A stretch of 64,000 bases of DNA. Source: Cercis canadensis. Lineage: Eukaryota > Streptophyta > Magnoliopsida > Fabales > Fabaceae. The first letter of the stretch is position 1; each line of letters opens with the position of its first letter. Position numbers and translations under genes: made by a program. The notes under the pieces are model-generated. The model did no database searches and was not told where the DNA came from. It worked only from the letters and a program-made list of their open reading frames with translations. Shown piece after piece: positions 10,959-21,543 of the stretch. The DNA is taken from the NCBI GenBank assembly GCA_003255065.1, contig QAOA01008131.1, positions 5,876 to 69,875 of the forward strand. The letters are read 5' to 3'.

Positions 10959-12696
10959 AGAATAAGGGATCTTCTGCTGTTATGGTATCTCTGGAGTAGG
11001 ACTACTTTGACTGAAACTGGTAGTAGGGTCAAAAACAGGTTTACTGAGCTTGCTCTGGACTGTAGTGTAGGAGTAGGGTCAGGAATTTCCTTGCCACTCC
11101 TAAGGGTGATTGCACTCACATTCTTCCCATTTGGATTAGGAACTGTTTGAGAGGGAAGGTTACCAGAACCTTGAGCTTGTAGTTGACTAATGGATGAAGC
11201 TAATTGGCTAATTTGAGTCTCCAAATTCTGAATGGTAGCTCCAGTGCTCTGCTGGAATTGGAGGTTATTGACTGTGAATTGTTTCATAAGCTTTTCTAGG
11301 TTAGGTGTAGATTGGTTAGAAGTGGAAACTTGCTGGTTTGTAGGATGGAAATGTTGTTTGTTTTAAAAGCCTGGTGGTCTATTTTGGTATGACTGGTAAG
11401 GTTGAGGATTAGGTTGCTGTTGTGGTTGCATGTTATTGTCATATCTCAAGTTTGGATGGTCTCTCCAACCAGGGTTATATGTGGTAGAGAAAGGGTCATG
11501 TCTTGGTTGGTGAGGCTGGTAGTACTGAGATTGGGAATACTGAGGCTTGTTAGGAAAAATATTGGCTACAACTACTGTTTGGTTAGGGAAGGAAGAGATA
11601 TCCTTTTGAAGGGAAGGACAAGCATCAGTGTAATGGGAAGAACAAGAACATATGCCACAAACTCGAATTGGTTGCACTGGCTGCACTGGTGGTATGGCTG
11701 GCTGTTGATGTTTTCCCATGGCTAATTGTCTCACCAATGAGGTTAACTCATCAAGCCTATGTTCCATCTCTGTTGGTCAGCAAGGTGCACATTAACCTCA
11801 TTGACCCCTCTATTGGCAGAATGCATCCTAATGTCAAACTGTTGAGAATTGGCAGCCATATTAGAGATCAAATCCCTAGCTACAACAGGTGTCTTATCCA
11901 CCAATGCTCTTCCACTAGCAAAATCAATATTGCTCTTCTCCATAGGCATTAGACCCTCATAAAAATATTGAATTAAGAGTTGGTCATTAATCTGATGGTG
12001 GGGACAACTTGAGCACAACCTATTGAACCTTTTCCAGTATTCATGCAAGGTCTCTCCTGGAAGCTGCCTTATACCACAAATGTCCTTTCTAATTGCAGCA
12101 GTCATAGAGGCAGGGTAAAACTTCTCCAAAAAGAGTCTCTTCATCCCATTCCCATTTGTCACTGAGCCTTGTGAGAGATAGTAGGGCCAATCATTTGCAG
12201 CATCCACAAGAGAAAAAGGAAATGCCCTCAATTTAATGTCCTCTTCAGAAACTCCTTGTGGTTTCATTGTTGAACAAACCACATGGAATTCCTTCAAGTG
12301 CTTATGGGGATCCTCACCTGCAAGACCATGAAATCTAGGCAACAAGTGTATCAATCCGGACTTGAGTTCAAAAGAAGCATCTAACTCAGGGTATTGGATG
12401 CCTAAAGATTGGTATGTCACATCTGGGGCAGCAAGCTCCTTAAGAGTCCTAGGTCTAATATGTATATCATTATGTCCAGCCCTATTGGCAGCATCATCAA
12501 CAATATGATCCACATTATCATCTATGTTATGGTCAGCCATGTTGTCAATAGAATTATGAACAACAGGATTAACAACAACATGATTAAGAATAGGATCAAC
12601 AACTACTCTTCTCCTAGCTTGTCTATGCCGGCTATGAAATGTTTTATCAATCTCACAATCAATATCACATAAATCATTGCAAGAAGACCGAGTCAT
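10959..12696 (-). pseudogene. Athila-type gag, frameshifted
   Basis: Gag starts at 12696 on the minus strand (MTRSSCNDLCDID). The retrotransposon gag domain follows, with LLPRFHGLAGEDPHKHLKEF, LRAFPFSLVDAANDWPYYL and ETLHEYWKRFNRLCSSCPHH. A frameshift near 11760 leads into the next frame (MEHRLDELTSLVRQLAMGKH), which holds a CX2CX4HX4C zinc knuckle (CGICSCSSHYTDAC). A TAA at 11363-11365 stands where the frame continues with N-K-Q. The segment to 10883 carries the Athila signature AITLRSGKE. At least two frameshifts and one stop make the gene inactive. Confidence 0.9.
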
Positions 12697-12792
12697 ACAT
12701 CATGCACACAAGATTGGTAGAATGCCAAAGCACACTAAAACAGGAACACAACACAGAAACACAGAAATAAGGACAGAAAATGGCTAAAACAG

Positions 12793-13082
12793 AAGGTAAT
12801 CGACATAAAGTAATCAGCAGAAAGGAAACGACATAAAGTAATCAACAGAAAGTAAACGACATAAAGTAAATGACAAAAAGCAATTGATAGAAATTAAATG
12901 ACAGAAAGTAAATGACAGAAAGTAATTGACAGATATTAAATGACATAAAGAAATTAACAGAAATTAAATGATAGAAAGTAAATGACATAAAGTAATTGAT
13001 AGAAAATAATCGACAGAAATTAAATGACAAAAGGTAAATGACAAAAAGTAAATGACAGAAAGTAATCGACAGAAAGTAATCT
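12793..13082. repeat. Degenerate minisatellite in the Athila leader
   Basis: About twenty head-to-tail copies of a roughly 14-base unit close to AGAAAGTAATCGAC or ATAAAGTAAATGAC fill this stretch. It lies between the primer-binding site and gag, in the element's untranslated leader. The open frame seen across it on the minus strand is a product of the repeat. The flanking non-coding leader extends to 13576. Confidence 0.85.
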
Positions 13083-13579
13083 GAATTTAACAAAGCAATC
13101 AATTCAAGGAATCAACTAATTCAAGCCAAAATAAAGGAAAAACAAGGTGACAAAATTGCACTAAAATAGAAACACACAAAATGCACTAAACAAAGGCAAA
13201 AAGAGACCAAAATAAGACTAGTTGACCCATCTAAATATTTTTTAAAATTTTTCTACCACCACAGGGTGAAATCTGAGACTAAATAGAACTCAAAAATCAA
13301 ATAAAAAATATTTAAGAAATGCAAAAGTAGTCAAAACAGTGGAAATTGGCTTAAAAACGCAAACCTCACAGCTAAAAGTTGTGACTATTGATTGTTGGCC
13401 CATTCTCCTTCAACTGACTAAATTTCAGATCAATCGGAGCAAAATATTTTGGCCGGAACAGTACACGCGAAAATTAGTGAATTAAGCCAAAATGCAAGGA
13501 AAACAAGGGGGAAATGGGAGCAAATGACTAGAATTCACACAATGAACTTAAAATCATCAACTAACATTAACATTCTCCA

Positions 13580-13591
13580 AAAACGGCGCCA
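13580..13591 (-). other. Primer-binding site of the Athila-type element
   Basis: On the minus strand TGGCGCCGTTTT lies five bases inside the 5' LTR. TGGCGCCGTT is the common primer-binding core of plant Athila-type elements; the sequence diverges after the first ten bases. Confidence 0.8.
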
Positions 13592-13596
13592 AAATT

Positions 13597-15044
13597 TGAT
13601 TGGTGTTGTCGCTTAACCAATAAAATTAAACTGAATCCCCTAATTAGAATGCAATAGAGGGCATAATCCGGGTTTGTCTCACAAGGAATGCAATGTGTAA
13701 TCAATAATTTAAAGTTAAAAACAGGGGATTTTTGAAATAAGATTATAATAGTAAATTACAGAATTAAACAAAGATTAATGTAGTTGATTAAAGGCATAAC
13801 CTAGCTAGACATCCATCAAAAATCGGTTTGATTCATCCTAGATTAACATGAGTGATTAAGTCTTAATGTAGCACTACTAATTGAGTTTAATCACAACTGA
13901 AATCTCTAATTATGATCAATTGTTCCTACTGAGTTATCACTCAGGATTCGATTAATCACATACAATCACTAATCTTGTAATCACAAAGACTAAACAATTA
14001 GTGATTAATCTAAAAACTAAACATCAATTAACATAACATAGCTTCTCTAAATTCTAACCACATATTAAAGATTGATCAATCTAAATTCTATTTCTTACTT
14101 CAATATCCATATAAATCACAAAGATCTTCATGAATTCATACAAAGATTAAAGCAAGGTAGAAATTCAAAGAAGAAGAAATTGCATTAAGTTTAATCCAAT
14201 TAAGAACATAATCTTAAAATAAAAACTGAATTTAATCAGGAATCTAACTTAGTTACAAGGATTCTACTCCTCCATGGTCATGAAATTCAAGCTCCAATGG
14301 AGAAGTGTAGTCATAAATCAAAGAGCTCCAAAATTTTCAAGAGAGAAAACAAAAGCTGCCTAGTCTAGAAAAATGATAACTCGTCTGCCTCCTTTCTCTG
14401 CTTATAACTTCGTAACTTTCATGCACACCTAATTTACCCCTAACCTAGTTTAAACCTCTGGAACTCAGCTTCAAATGGGCTCCGGTTTGGGCCTAATTGG
14501 GCCTGAATTGAGGAAGTTAAGCTCATTTAAGTCCATATAGGTGTCTAGACTAATCAGTCATTTTCGACAAGAAATAAGACCATTTTAACTTCATAATTTG
14601 TTGAACTGGCCTTCCTAAAAATTGCATCCATGCAGCTTAGCTTTTCAATGGGACTAGTTTCAAGTCCATACGACATGTACAACACAAATTATGGTCCAAA
14701 CACTGCATACGGTGTCAGGATCCAGCGGCAACAACTCTACTCTGACTTCTGGGTTAACTTTGATCCACTGAACGTCTAAATTGGCCTTGGAGGTCTGAAT
14801 GAAAGTTATAGATAATCCTCTTAGCTTTCCTATAAGGCAAGAATCACAATTTTTAGACATCCAGAACTAAATATATATCTGAAATACAGAATAGTGTCAA
14901 AACTCTAATAATGTTGAAAAACACACTTAAGCCCAATTTGAACATAATTAATGAAATATGACCCAAGTCCAATCAGATAGGCCCAAAATAGGATTAGGAG
15001 GTTAAAAATAGGGATTAATTAATATATAAAAATATTGTTCATCA
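13597..15044 (-). mobile_element. Athila-type Ty3/gypsy element, 5' LTR (right in window)
   Basis: This 1448-bp partner of 7232-8687 has TG...CA ends. It lies next to the primer-binding site, so it is the 5' LTR of the minus-strand element and would hold its promoter. The full element is 7813 bp, of which 2.9 kb is LTR. Confidence 0.95.
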
Positions 15045-15049
15045 CTCTT
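15045..15049. repeat. Target site duplication, right (CTCTT)
   Basis: Direct repeat of 7227-7231, directly after the terminal CA of the right LTR. Confidence 0.95.
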
Positions 15050-15346
15050 TTAGGTAAATCTTCATTCCCTTTTTGCTTGAATGCCTCAAAAAAATTTCTA
15101 ACAATATTTGGATAATAGATTCGGGTGCCACAGACCATATGACCCCCACATCTCAACCTTTTCACACCTATACCCCATGCCCAAGTAGCAGGAAAATTGT
15201 GGTGGTCAATGGCTCTTTAGCTACTGTTGCTGGGTTTGGAGATATACATATTACACCTACCCTTATCCTAAAAAATGTCCTCCATGTACCTAAACTATCG
15301 GCCAGCCTTGTTTCCATTCAAAAACTTAGCCATGATCTTAAATGTT
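15050..15346 (+). pseudogene. Ty1/copia protease region (element 1), continued after the nested insertion
   Basis: The copia coding sequence resumes here. A frame reading WIIDSGATDHMTP carries the copia protease motif Asp-Ser-Gly-Ala, followed by LKNVLHVPKLSASLVSIQKL, the usual link to the GAG-pre-integrase domain. The same gene piece before the insertion ends near 7226. The reading stops at TAG 15346-15348, exactly where the foldback MITE begins. No integrase or reverse transcriptase of this element is present further right. Confidence 0.9.
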
Positions 15347-15347
15347 A

Positions 15348-15898
15348 GGCTTAATTACAATTTTGATCCCTTTATTTTAACCACTTGAACGTTTTGGTCC
15401 CCCTTCTTTAAAAATGAACTATTGAGTCCCTCTATATTCATAAAATATACAAGTTTAGTCCATTTATCTTTAAGTCAAAATTCTTAGGTTTATTTCAAGG
15501 TGTAAAGTTCTCTGGTTTATAATCTCACCGTTCAGATTGAAGAGCTACGTCTTGTGAATCTACCAATTAAATTTCAGCTCGATCTAACGGTGAAAAAGTC
15601 TAAATTTTGCAGTTAGATGAAAAATTATGATTTTGGTATTTTGGGCTAAGTCCCACCGTTAGATTGAGCTGAAATTTAATGAGGAGGTTCATAAGATGTA
15701 GCCCTTCAATCTGAACGATAGGATTATGAATCAAAGAATTTTATACCTTGAAATAAACCTAAGAATTTTGACTTAAAGATAAATGGACTAAAATTGTACA
15801 TTTTATAAATATAGAGGGACTCAATAGTTCATTTTTAAAGAAGGGGGACCAAAACATTCAAGTGGTTAAAATAGGAGGACCAAAATTGCAATTAAGCC
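15348..15898. mobile_element. Foldback MITE with long terminal inverted repeats
   Basis: The left end GGCTTAATTACAATTTTGAT and the right end CAAAATTGCAATTAAGCC are inverted copies. The arms continue inward for roughly 200 bases, including a block around GAGGGACTCAATAGTTCATT at the right and its complement at the left. No protein is encoded. I see no clear target duplication, so the superfamily (Mutator-like or other) is open. A related arm occurs at 41766-41854. Confidence 0.85.
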
Positions 15899-16386
15899 AA
15901 AATTGAATGAAATACATGATACAGCTGTGAGTTGCACAAGATAAGAGGCATTGGAAAAGTAAAAATTGTAACAATTAATGAAGGTTCGGTTGGTTTTGGT
16001 TATCAACGGTTTAAAAAATTTCAAACCAAAACTGACTGGTTAACTGATTTTAGGTTGAAATCCTTACCACCCTTAACTGGTTCGCCTGAACCGAACCGTC
16101 CGAACAACTTGGTTTAGTCATGGTTCAGTCAAAACCGGTCGATCTTCAATTTTTTGCTCACCCCTAGTGTAGTGGTAAATTTTAATGTGCTTATCATTTC
16201 AAAATTTTAGAAAATATTTATTAAACTATTTTCAAAATTAAAACTTGTTCAAAACAATTTTCGACAAACTAAACTATAATCTCACATTAGGACCTAGCAT
16301 TATCAATTTTGAATCTAGCCTATTTTAAAATTAGGCTTGGGCCTAAATTTTGAGGCCTATTTAAAATTTGGTTTTTTTTTTTTGNC
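15899..16386. other. Intergenic, repeat-like; no gene seen
   Basis: The part from 15980 to 16150 is rich in GGTT/AACC words such as GGTTCGGTTGGTTTTGGTTA, a composition common at the ends of plant hAT-like repeats. Borders cannot be set. The remainder is AT-rich with no coding signal. Confidence 0.5.
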
Positions 16387-16670
16387 ATGAAAACATATGG
16401 GTTAGGAAATTTTTGGAGGAGACAGCGAGCATAGTGGAGAGCATCGGAGATTGAAATGGCGCAAAGGAGAAGGAGCTTGCCAGTGACTAAGGGATCAGTA
16501 TCAAGTCCATTCTTGTAGACATGGGCCTGTATTTGCTTTGCCAATTTCAGGCTCATGCACTTACTCAACAGAAAAGGGCATCGCTGGTCTGAGCTATTCA
16601 TTTCATTCCCCAATCCCCTCTCACTCAAGCTTGCCGTGGCAACGGTGACGGTGTTTTGGCCAAAGAGCAT
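16387..16670 (-). pseudogene. PPR protein, 5' fragment
   Basis: From ATG at 16668-16670 an open frame of about 95 residues reads as the start of a plant pentatricopeptide repeat protein: LLSKCMSLKLAKQIQAHVYK, then DTDPLVTGKLLLLCAISISD, then ALHYARCLLQKFPNPYVFM. PPR proteins bind organellar RNA in editing, splicing or stability. The homology stops at VFM, where an undetermined base and a run of A (minus strand) follow; the rest of the gene (normally 400 or more residues) is absent. It is a truncated, presumably dead copy. An A-run also lies just before the ATG. Confidence 0.8.
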
Positions 16671-17210
16671 TTTTTTTTTGGGTAATCAAACGGGGCTAAA
16701 GCTCAAACGAGAACTACACAAAAACTTTACCGGGAAAAGAAACCCCTGAGACATCACTCAGAAGTAGAATGTGTAACTATGGCAACAGAGAAGTTTGAAA
16801 AAGGAAATCCCGCACATTTCATTTGTTCCGGGTATCGATACCTGTACTTATCTTTTGCATCCTAAATTTACTTGTTTTTGCACCATCCAATTGATATAAA
16901 ATGCAGATCACGGTAAAAAGTAAAAACCCAAAGAGAAAGATAAATGAAATTAAATATGATAGTAATCTTCTACCTTCAATTCATCCGGTTTGGGTCTAGA
17001 CTATAGACTCAAGAAGAATGTTAGAACTAAAGTAAGCTTCTCTTTTAGAAAGAGTATTTGACTGGAAACTAATATTCGATTGATTTTATCAAATTTTTTA
17101 AAGAAGAAAGAAATAATATGAAATTCCAAAAGTATATTAAAAATAAATAAGGATTTGTTTGGGAAGTTAAACACGTGAAAGTCTGGAAACTGGCTACTTG
17201 TTCCATTTAG
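16671..17210. other. Intergenic; nothing recognised
   Basis: AT-rich sequence with only short open frames of low complexity. No RNA gene or repeat border could be identified. Confidence 0.6.
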
Positions 17211-17215
17211 TGCCA
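17211..17215. repeat. Target site duplication, left (TGCCA)
   Basis: TGCCA before the left LTR is repeated at 20877-20881 after the right LTR of copia element 2. Confidence 0.9.
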
Positions 17216-17405
17216 TGTAGAATTTGTGTTTCTTAATATTTACAGAGTAAGAATTATAGAGAATATATAGACATTGTGAGCCTAAAGTCTAGGAGAAACA
17301 TATTGATTCTAGGAAATAGATTGATCCTATCTCAAATGATAAATTGATCCTAATTGATTCTAACAGATTGCCAAGGATTTACATGTGGAAATAGAATGAT
17401 TAACA
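17216..17405 (-). mobile_element. Ty1/copia element 2, 3' LTR (left in window)
   Basis: The 190-bp LTR begins TGTAGAATTTGTGTTTCTTA and ends GATTAACA. It differs from its partner at 20686-20876 at only about a dozen positions, so this insertion looks younger than the Athila-type one. The element reads on the minus strand. Confidence 0.95.
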
Positions 17406-17406
17406 A

Positions 17407-17953
17407 CCCCCCCCCCCCCCCCGGGCGGCNNNNNNNNNNNNNNNNNNNNNNNNNNNNNNNNNNNNNNNNNNNNNNNNNNNNNNNNNNNNNNNNNNNNNNN
17501 NNNNNNNNNNNNNNNNNNNNNNNNNNNNNNNNNNNNNNNNNNNNNNNNNNNNNNNNNNNNNNNNNNNNNNNNNNNNNNNNNNNNNNNNNNNNNNNNNNNN
17601 NNNNNNNNNNNNNNNNNNNNNNNNNNNNNNNNNNNNNNNNNNNNNNNNNNNNNNNNNNNNNNNNNNNNNNNNNNNNNNNNNNNNNNNNNNNNNNNNNNNN
17701 NNNNNNNNNNNNNNNNNNNNNNNNNNNNNNNNNNNNNNNNNNNNNNNNNNNNNNNNNNNNNNNNNNNNNNNNNNNNNNNNNNNNNNNNNNNNNNNNNNNN
17801 NNNNNNNNNNNNNNNNNNNNNNNNNNNNNNNNNNNNNNNNNNNNNNNNNNNNNNNNNNNNNNNNNNNNNNNNNNNNNNNNNNNNNNNNNNNNNNNNNNNN
17901 NNNNNNNNNNNNNNNNNNNNNNNNNNNNNNNNNNNNNNNNNNNNNNNNNNNNN
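17407..17953. other. Poly-C run and assembly gap (524 N)
   Basis: Sixteen C (17407-17422) and GGGCGGC come before N from 17430 to 17953. On the element's strand the run is poly-G next to the 3' LTR, where the polypurine tract belongs. A natural tract may have stalled sequencing, but an artefact is possible. The reverse transcriptase and RNase H genes would belong in the gap, which is too short for them unless its length is nominal. Confidence 0.8.
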
Positions 17954-19539
17954 CATGAGAAAGTGGATATCGGATTGTACCATATGTACAGGTCTTCGGT
18001 TTGTTAATTCCATCATAAAGACGTGTGGTCATGGGATGAGTAGAGATTGGCGGTGCTTGCGTAGAAGATGCATTGGCTAAAGGTGGTTACATTTCTGATA
18101 AGGGAGGCATAATATTTTGATCATGGGTTAAAGAGTGTGCATGGTCCATTTGAGGTTCTGCAGGAATGTATCTTAACTCAGAACTAGTTTCGGCTGTAGA
18201 GAAGAGTTGTGGGTCCAACGTAGCATTTTGATTCATTGGATCATGTGCATGAGTGGTGATGGGTTGAAAATCAATTTCAACAGAAGAGGAAGCTGAGTGA
18301 ACTTGCAAAGAAGAAAAAGGAAAGGAATTTTCGTTAAATAAAACATGCCGAGAGGTGTAAACCGGGCCAATAGTGGGGTCAAGGCATCGATAGCCCTTTT
18401 GATTGGTACTATATCCAAGAAACACATATTCCATAGTACGATTGGTGAGTTTATGATCAGTATAGGGGCCAAGAAAAGGATAACATGAGCACCCAAAGGT
18501 ACGAAGATGGAAATAGGTAAGGAGACAATAAAAAAGACAAGTGTAAGGAGTGAGCCAATTAAGGACAATTGTAGGAAGGAGGTTTATGAGGTGAATAGTA
18601 GGAGGGACAACATCAACCCAATAGGAATGACGGGGATTGGTTGTGGTGAGAAGAATGCGGATGATGGTAGCAATGTGACGGTGCTTGCGTCTAGCAAGCC
18701 CATTTTATTGAGGAGTGTGTGGGCAAGATAAGTGATGTTGAATACCCAAGTGATTGCAAAATTGGGAGAATGAGTGATTAACATATTCAGTACCGTTATC
18801 ACTTTGTAGGAATTTAATGGATGAATTAAAAATATTTCGAACCATAGCAACGAATGTTTGAAAATGATAAAATACTTCACTCTTGCGGCGCATAGGATAA
18901 ATCCAAATGTAACAGGAGAAAGCATCAGTAAATAGCACATAATAGTGAAAGCCACTAACATAGGGAATTGGTGACATCCAAACATCAGAGTGAATTAAAT
19001 AAAACAACGAAGGTACAAAGAAGTATTATTGGAGAATGGAAGTTGGGTTGATTTACTAAGAGCACATCCCGGCCCTTACAAAATTCTTTATTAGAGTGTT
19101 TGAAGCCTATAGATGGTGCGAAGTGAGACAACACCAAGGAGGAGGGATGACCAAGACAATGATGCCAAGTAGAAGATGTGAGAGCAGCAAGAGCGTGAGG
19201 TTTAAAGGACAAAGAAGATGGAAATGATAGAGGATAGAGACCATCCTTACATGGGCCCTGAAAAAGAAGGGCATCGGTGAGCATATTATAGAGTTAGTAG
19301 AAATAAGGAGCAAAGACAAAGTAAACATTGTTATCTTTAGTAAAACGAGCAACAAATAAGAGATTAGTGCGAAAAGATGGGATTGAAAGAACATGACGAA
19401 GATGGAAATTAGAAGAACCTAAAGAGAAGGAAAGATTACCGGTATGGGTGATGGGAAGAGAATCCCCATTACCCATTATCACATAATTGTTGCCCGTATG
19501 TGGTTGTTGGCCTTGAAGGTTGGTGGAGGGACTATTCAT
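17954..19539 (-). pseudogene. Copia element 2: protease, pre-integrase and integrase, degenerate
   Basis: On the minus strand the segments follow copia order. Protease at about 19570-19400 has DTRATNHM, where the catalytic Asp-Thr-Gly reads Asp-Thr-Arg. GAG-pre-integrase follows at about 19220-19080 (TSSTWHHCLGHPSS). The integrase core at 19007-18705 has FYLIHSDVW and FLQSDNGTEYVNHSF, giving two of the three acidic residues. The integrase tail at 18434-18300 has MEYVFLGYSTNQKGYRCLD. Near the gap TTRLYDGINKPKTCT is the linker that normally precedes reverse transcriptase. Frameshifts and stops separate these blocks. The integrase would insert the element; here it is not translatable as one protein. 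Confidence 0.9.
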
Positions 19540-19619
19540 GTGATTTGTAGCTCTAGTATCCGGGTACCAGGTGTCTGTAGGTTGAGAAAAGTTGGCACTG
19601 GCAAATGGCTGAAAAGATG

Positions 19620-20635
19620 TTAGTCCATTGAAGCGATGAGGACAAGCAGCATGTGTGTGTTGAGTGATGTTGCAAGTGGGGCACCAAGCTGGGCCAAGAA
19701 TGCCAGCAGAAGAGGGAGATGGACCACGTGGAGTTGGAGCCCAGTTAGGTTGATAAGATGGCCAGGTGGGCTGCCAAGGAGGGTTAGGCCCATAGTTGTG
19801 TGGCCTATTTGAATGGTGAGACCAAGAGGATGAACGATTCCAATTGTTGGTGTGTCTGCCACTGCCACAGCCATACCCACTGTGGTCGCCGCTATTGTTG
19901 CCATGGTTGCGGCAACTTGAGAAATTGGTCTGATGGCTTTGAAATGGGGTTTGTGAAACACGTGGATGTTGAGTATGGAGTAGTGTTGTATGCTGACTAG
20001 CAAGAGGAGTAGTTGCTTGGTTTTAAGTTTCAAAGGAGAGAAGGCGAGATAAGAGATCGGCGAAATCAGGGAGAGGGGCACCAGAAGAATGGCAGTGACA
20101 AGTATTTTATAATTTGGGCCAAGACCTTGAAGAACAACAGTAACAAGATCTTTGTTGGAAATAGGTTCGTTGATGGCAGCAAGGGCGTAAGAAGAGGATT
20201 TGGCATAGCAGAGGTATTCATCAACAGTCTTGGTGCCTTTCTGCATATCCATGAGCTGAAAGTGGAGATTGGCCTCATTGGCGGTGGACATTTGAGAGAA
20301 ATGATGTTGAAGATAGTCCCAAAGTGATTGAGAGGTGCCGCAGCTTACTGTGAGAGCAAGAAGGGAGTCGGTGAGTGTTTAAGCAAGGTAACTGACAATC
20401 CACTGGTCTTGTGGATTGGGTTGAGGAGTAGAGTCTGTGGTGGTGTCAGATATAGGAAGATGAGTGGGTGGTTGAGGTATGTGCCAGTCACGTATTTCCA
20501 AAAGCCATGGCCAATCAAGAATGGTTTCATCTGCCATAGCCAAAGAAAATAGTTTGAAGTAGTGAGTTTGGTGAACTCTCGAGTGCTAGGAGTGGGAAGG
20601 GAAGGAGCAGAGGAGGAAGAGCTAGAGGACGCCAT
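19620..20635 (-). pseudogene. Copia element 2: gag, degenerate
   Basis: The start at 20635 on the minus strand reads MASSSSSSSAPSLPTPSTRE, followed by LTTSNYFLWLWQMKPFLIGH, typical of copia Gag of the UBN2 type. A second frame from 20291 continues with MSTANEANLHFQLMDMQKGT and NKDLVTVVLQGLGPNYKILV. The tail near 19650-19620 has Cys and His as in a zinc knuckle. A frameshift around 20345 and another further down disrupt it. Confidence 0.85.
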
Positions 20636-20673
20636 GAGAGGGAAAAAAAAAAAACTTTGCTAGAAGGAGGAGG

Positions 20674-20685
20674 GTTTTGATACCA
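20674..20685 (-). other. Primer-binding site of copia element 2
   Basis: On the minus strand TGGTATCAAAAC directly follows the 5' LTR and matches the start of the initiator tRNA-Met primer site. Confidence 0.9.
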
Positions 20686-20876
20686 TGTAGAATTTGTGTT
20701 TCTTGATATTTACAGAGTAAGAATTACAGAGAATATATAGACATTGTGAGTCTAAAGTCTAGGAGAAACATATTGATTCTAGGAAATAGATTGATCCTAT
20801 CTTAAATGATAAATTGATCCTAATTGATTCTAACAGATTGCTAGGGATTTACATGCTAGAAGTAGAATGATTAACA
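20686..20876 (-). mobile_element. Ty1/copia element 2, 5' LTR (right in window)
   Basis: The 191-bp partner of 17216-17405 has TG...CA ends and lies next to the primer-binding site. TGCCA follows at 20877-20881. Confidence 0.95.
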
Positions 20877-21543
20877 TGCCATAACTTAATTAATATTTAA
20901 TATTATATTTAATAAATTTGCCCTCATTAGTTCATTGACCATATTAATAGAAAAAATAACATATTAAACCTTGTTGCCTTGTTGGTCCCATTACAAAGCT
21001 TTCTCTCGTCCTCTCCTACTATACTCTTAAAATTGGTTCAAAACTCTTATGTACACTACTCATACAACCAAGGGAAAGGGACGGAAAAAGAATGAGCAAG
21101 CAAGATCAAAGAAAGGAATAGCGAAGCTTGTATCCATACTATCAACATATCATCTGGATGAGTTGCATGCTTTGGGAAAGCATCAACACTCTGGTTAGCT
21201 TTCTTGAACAGCATGTCAAGTAGTACAGATAACATTATTAAACTTAATAGCGAGATTCAATCAAGCGACAAATCTATTGTAAAATGGAAAACATAATTTT
21301 GATTGGTCATGTTTAAGTTGAATCAGAGCAAACAACAACAAAAGGTGAATTGATAATGCAATGATAAAAAGAAATGTAGGTCAGAGAGTAGGCAGTTTTA
21401 CAATTGATGTCACTGTGACTCATTACCTTATACCAATTCTATTCTCCAGTCATCCCTCAACATCCATTTTTTCCTGATATAGCTTCAATAATTCATTGGC
21501 TTCATTCTTATGATGCATGATAAATTTCTTTGAGAAGACCCTT

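Noticed and set aside
12793..13082. Possible CRISPR-like array
   Set aside because: The repeats are contiguous and degenerate with no unique spacers, lie in a retroelement leader, and the DNA is plant.
17354..18032. Long open frames on both strands across N
   Set aside because: They consist of undetermined bases; the same holds for 50135-50982.
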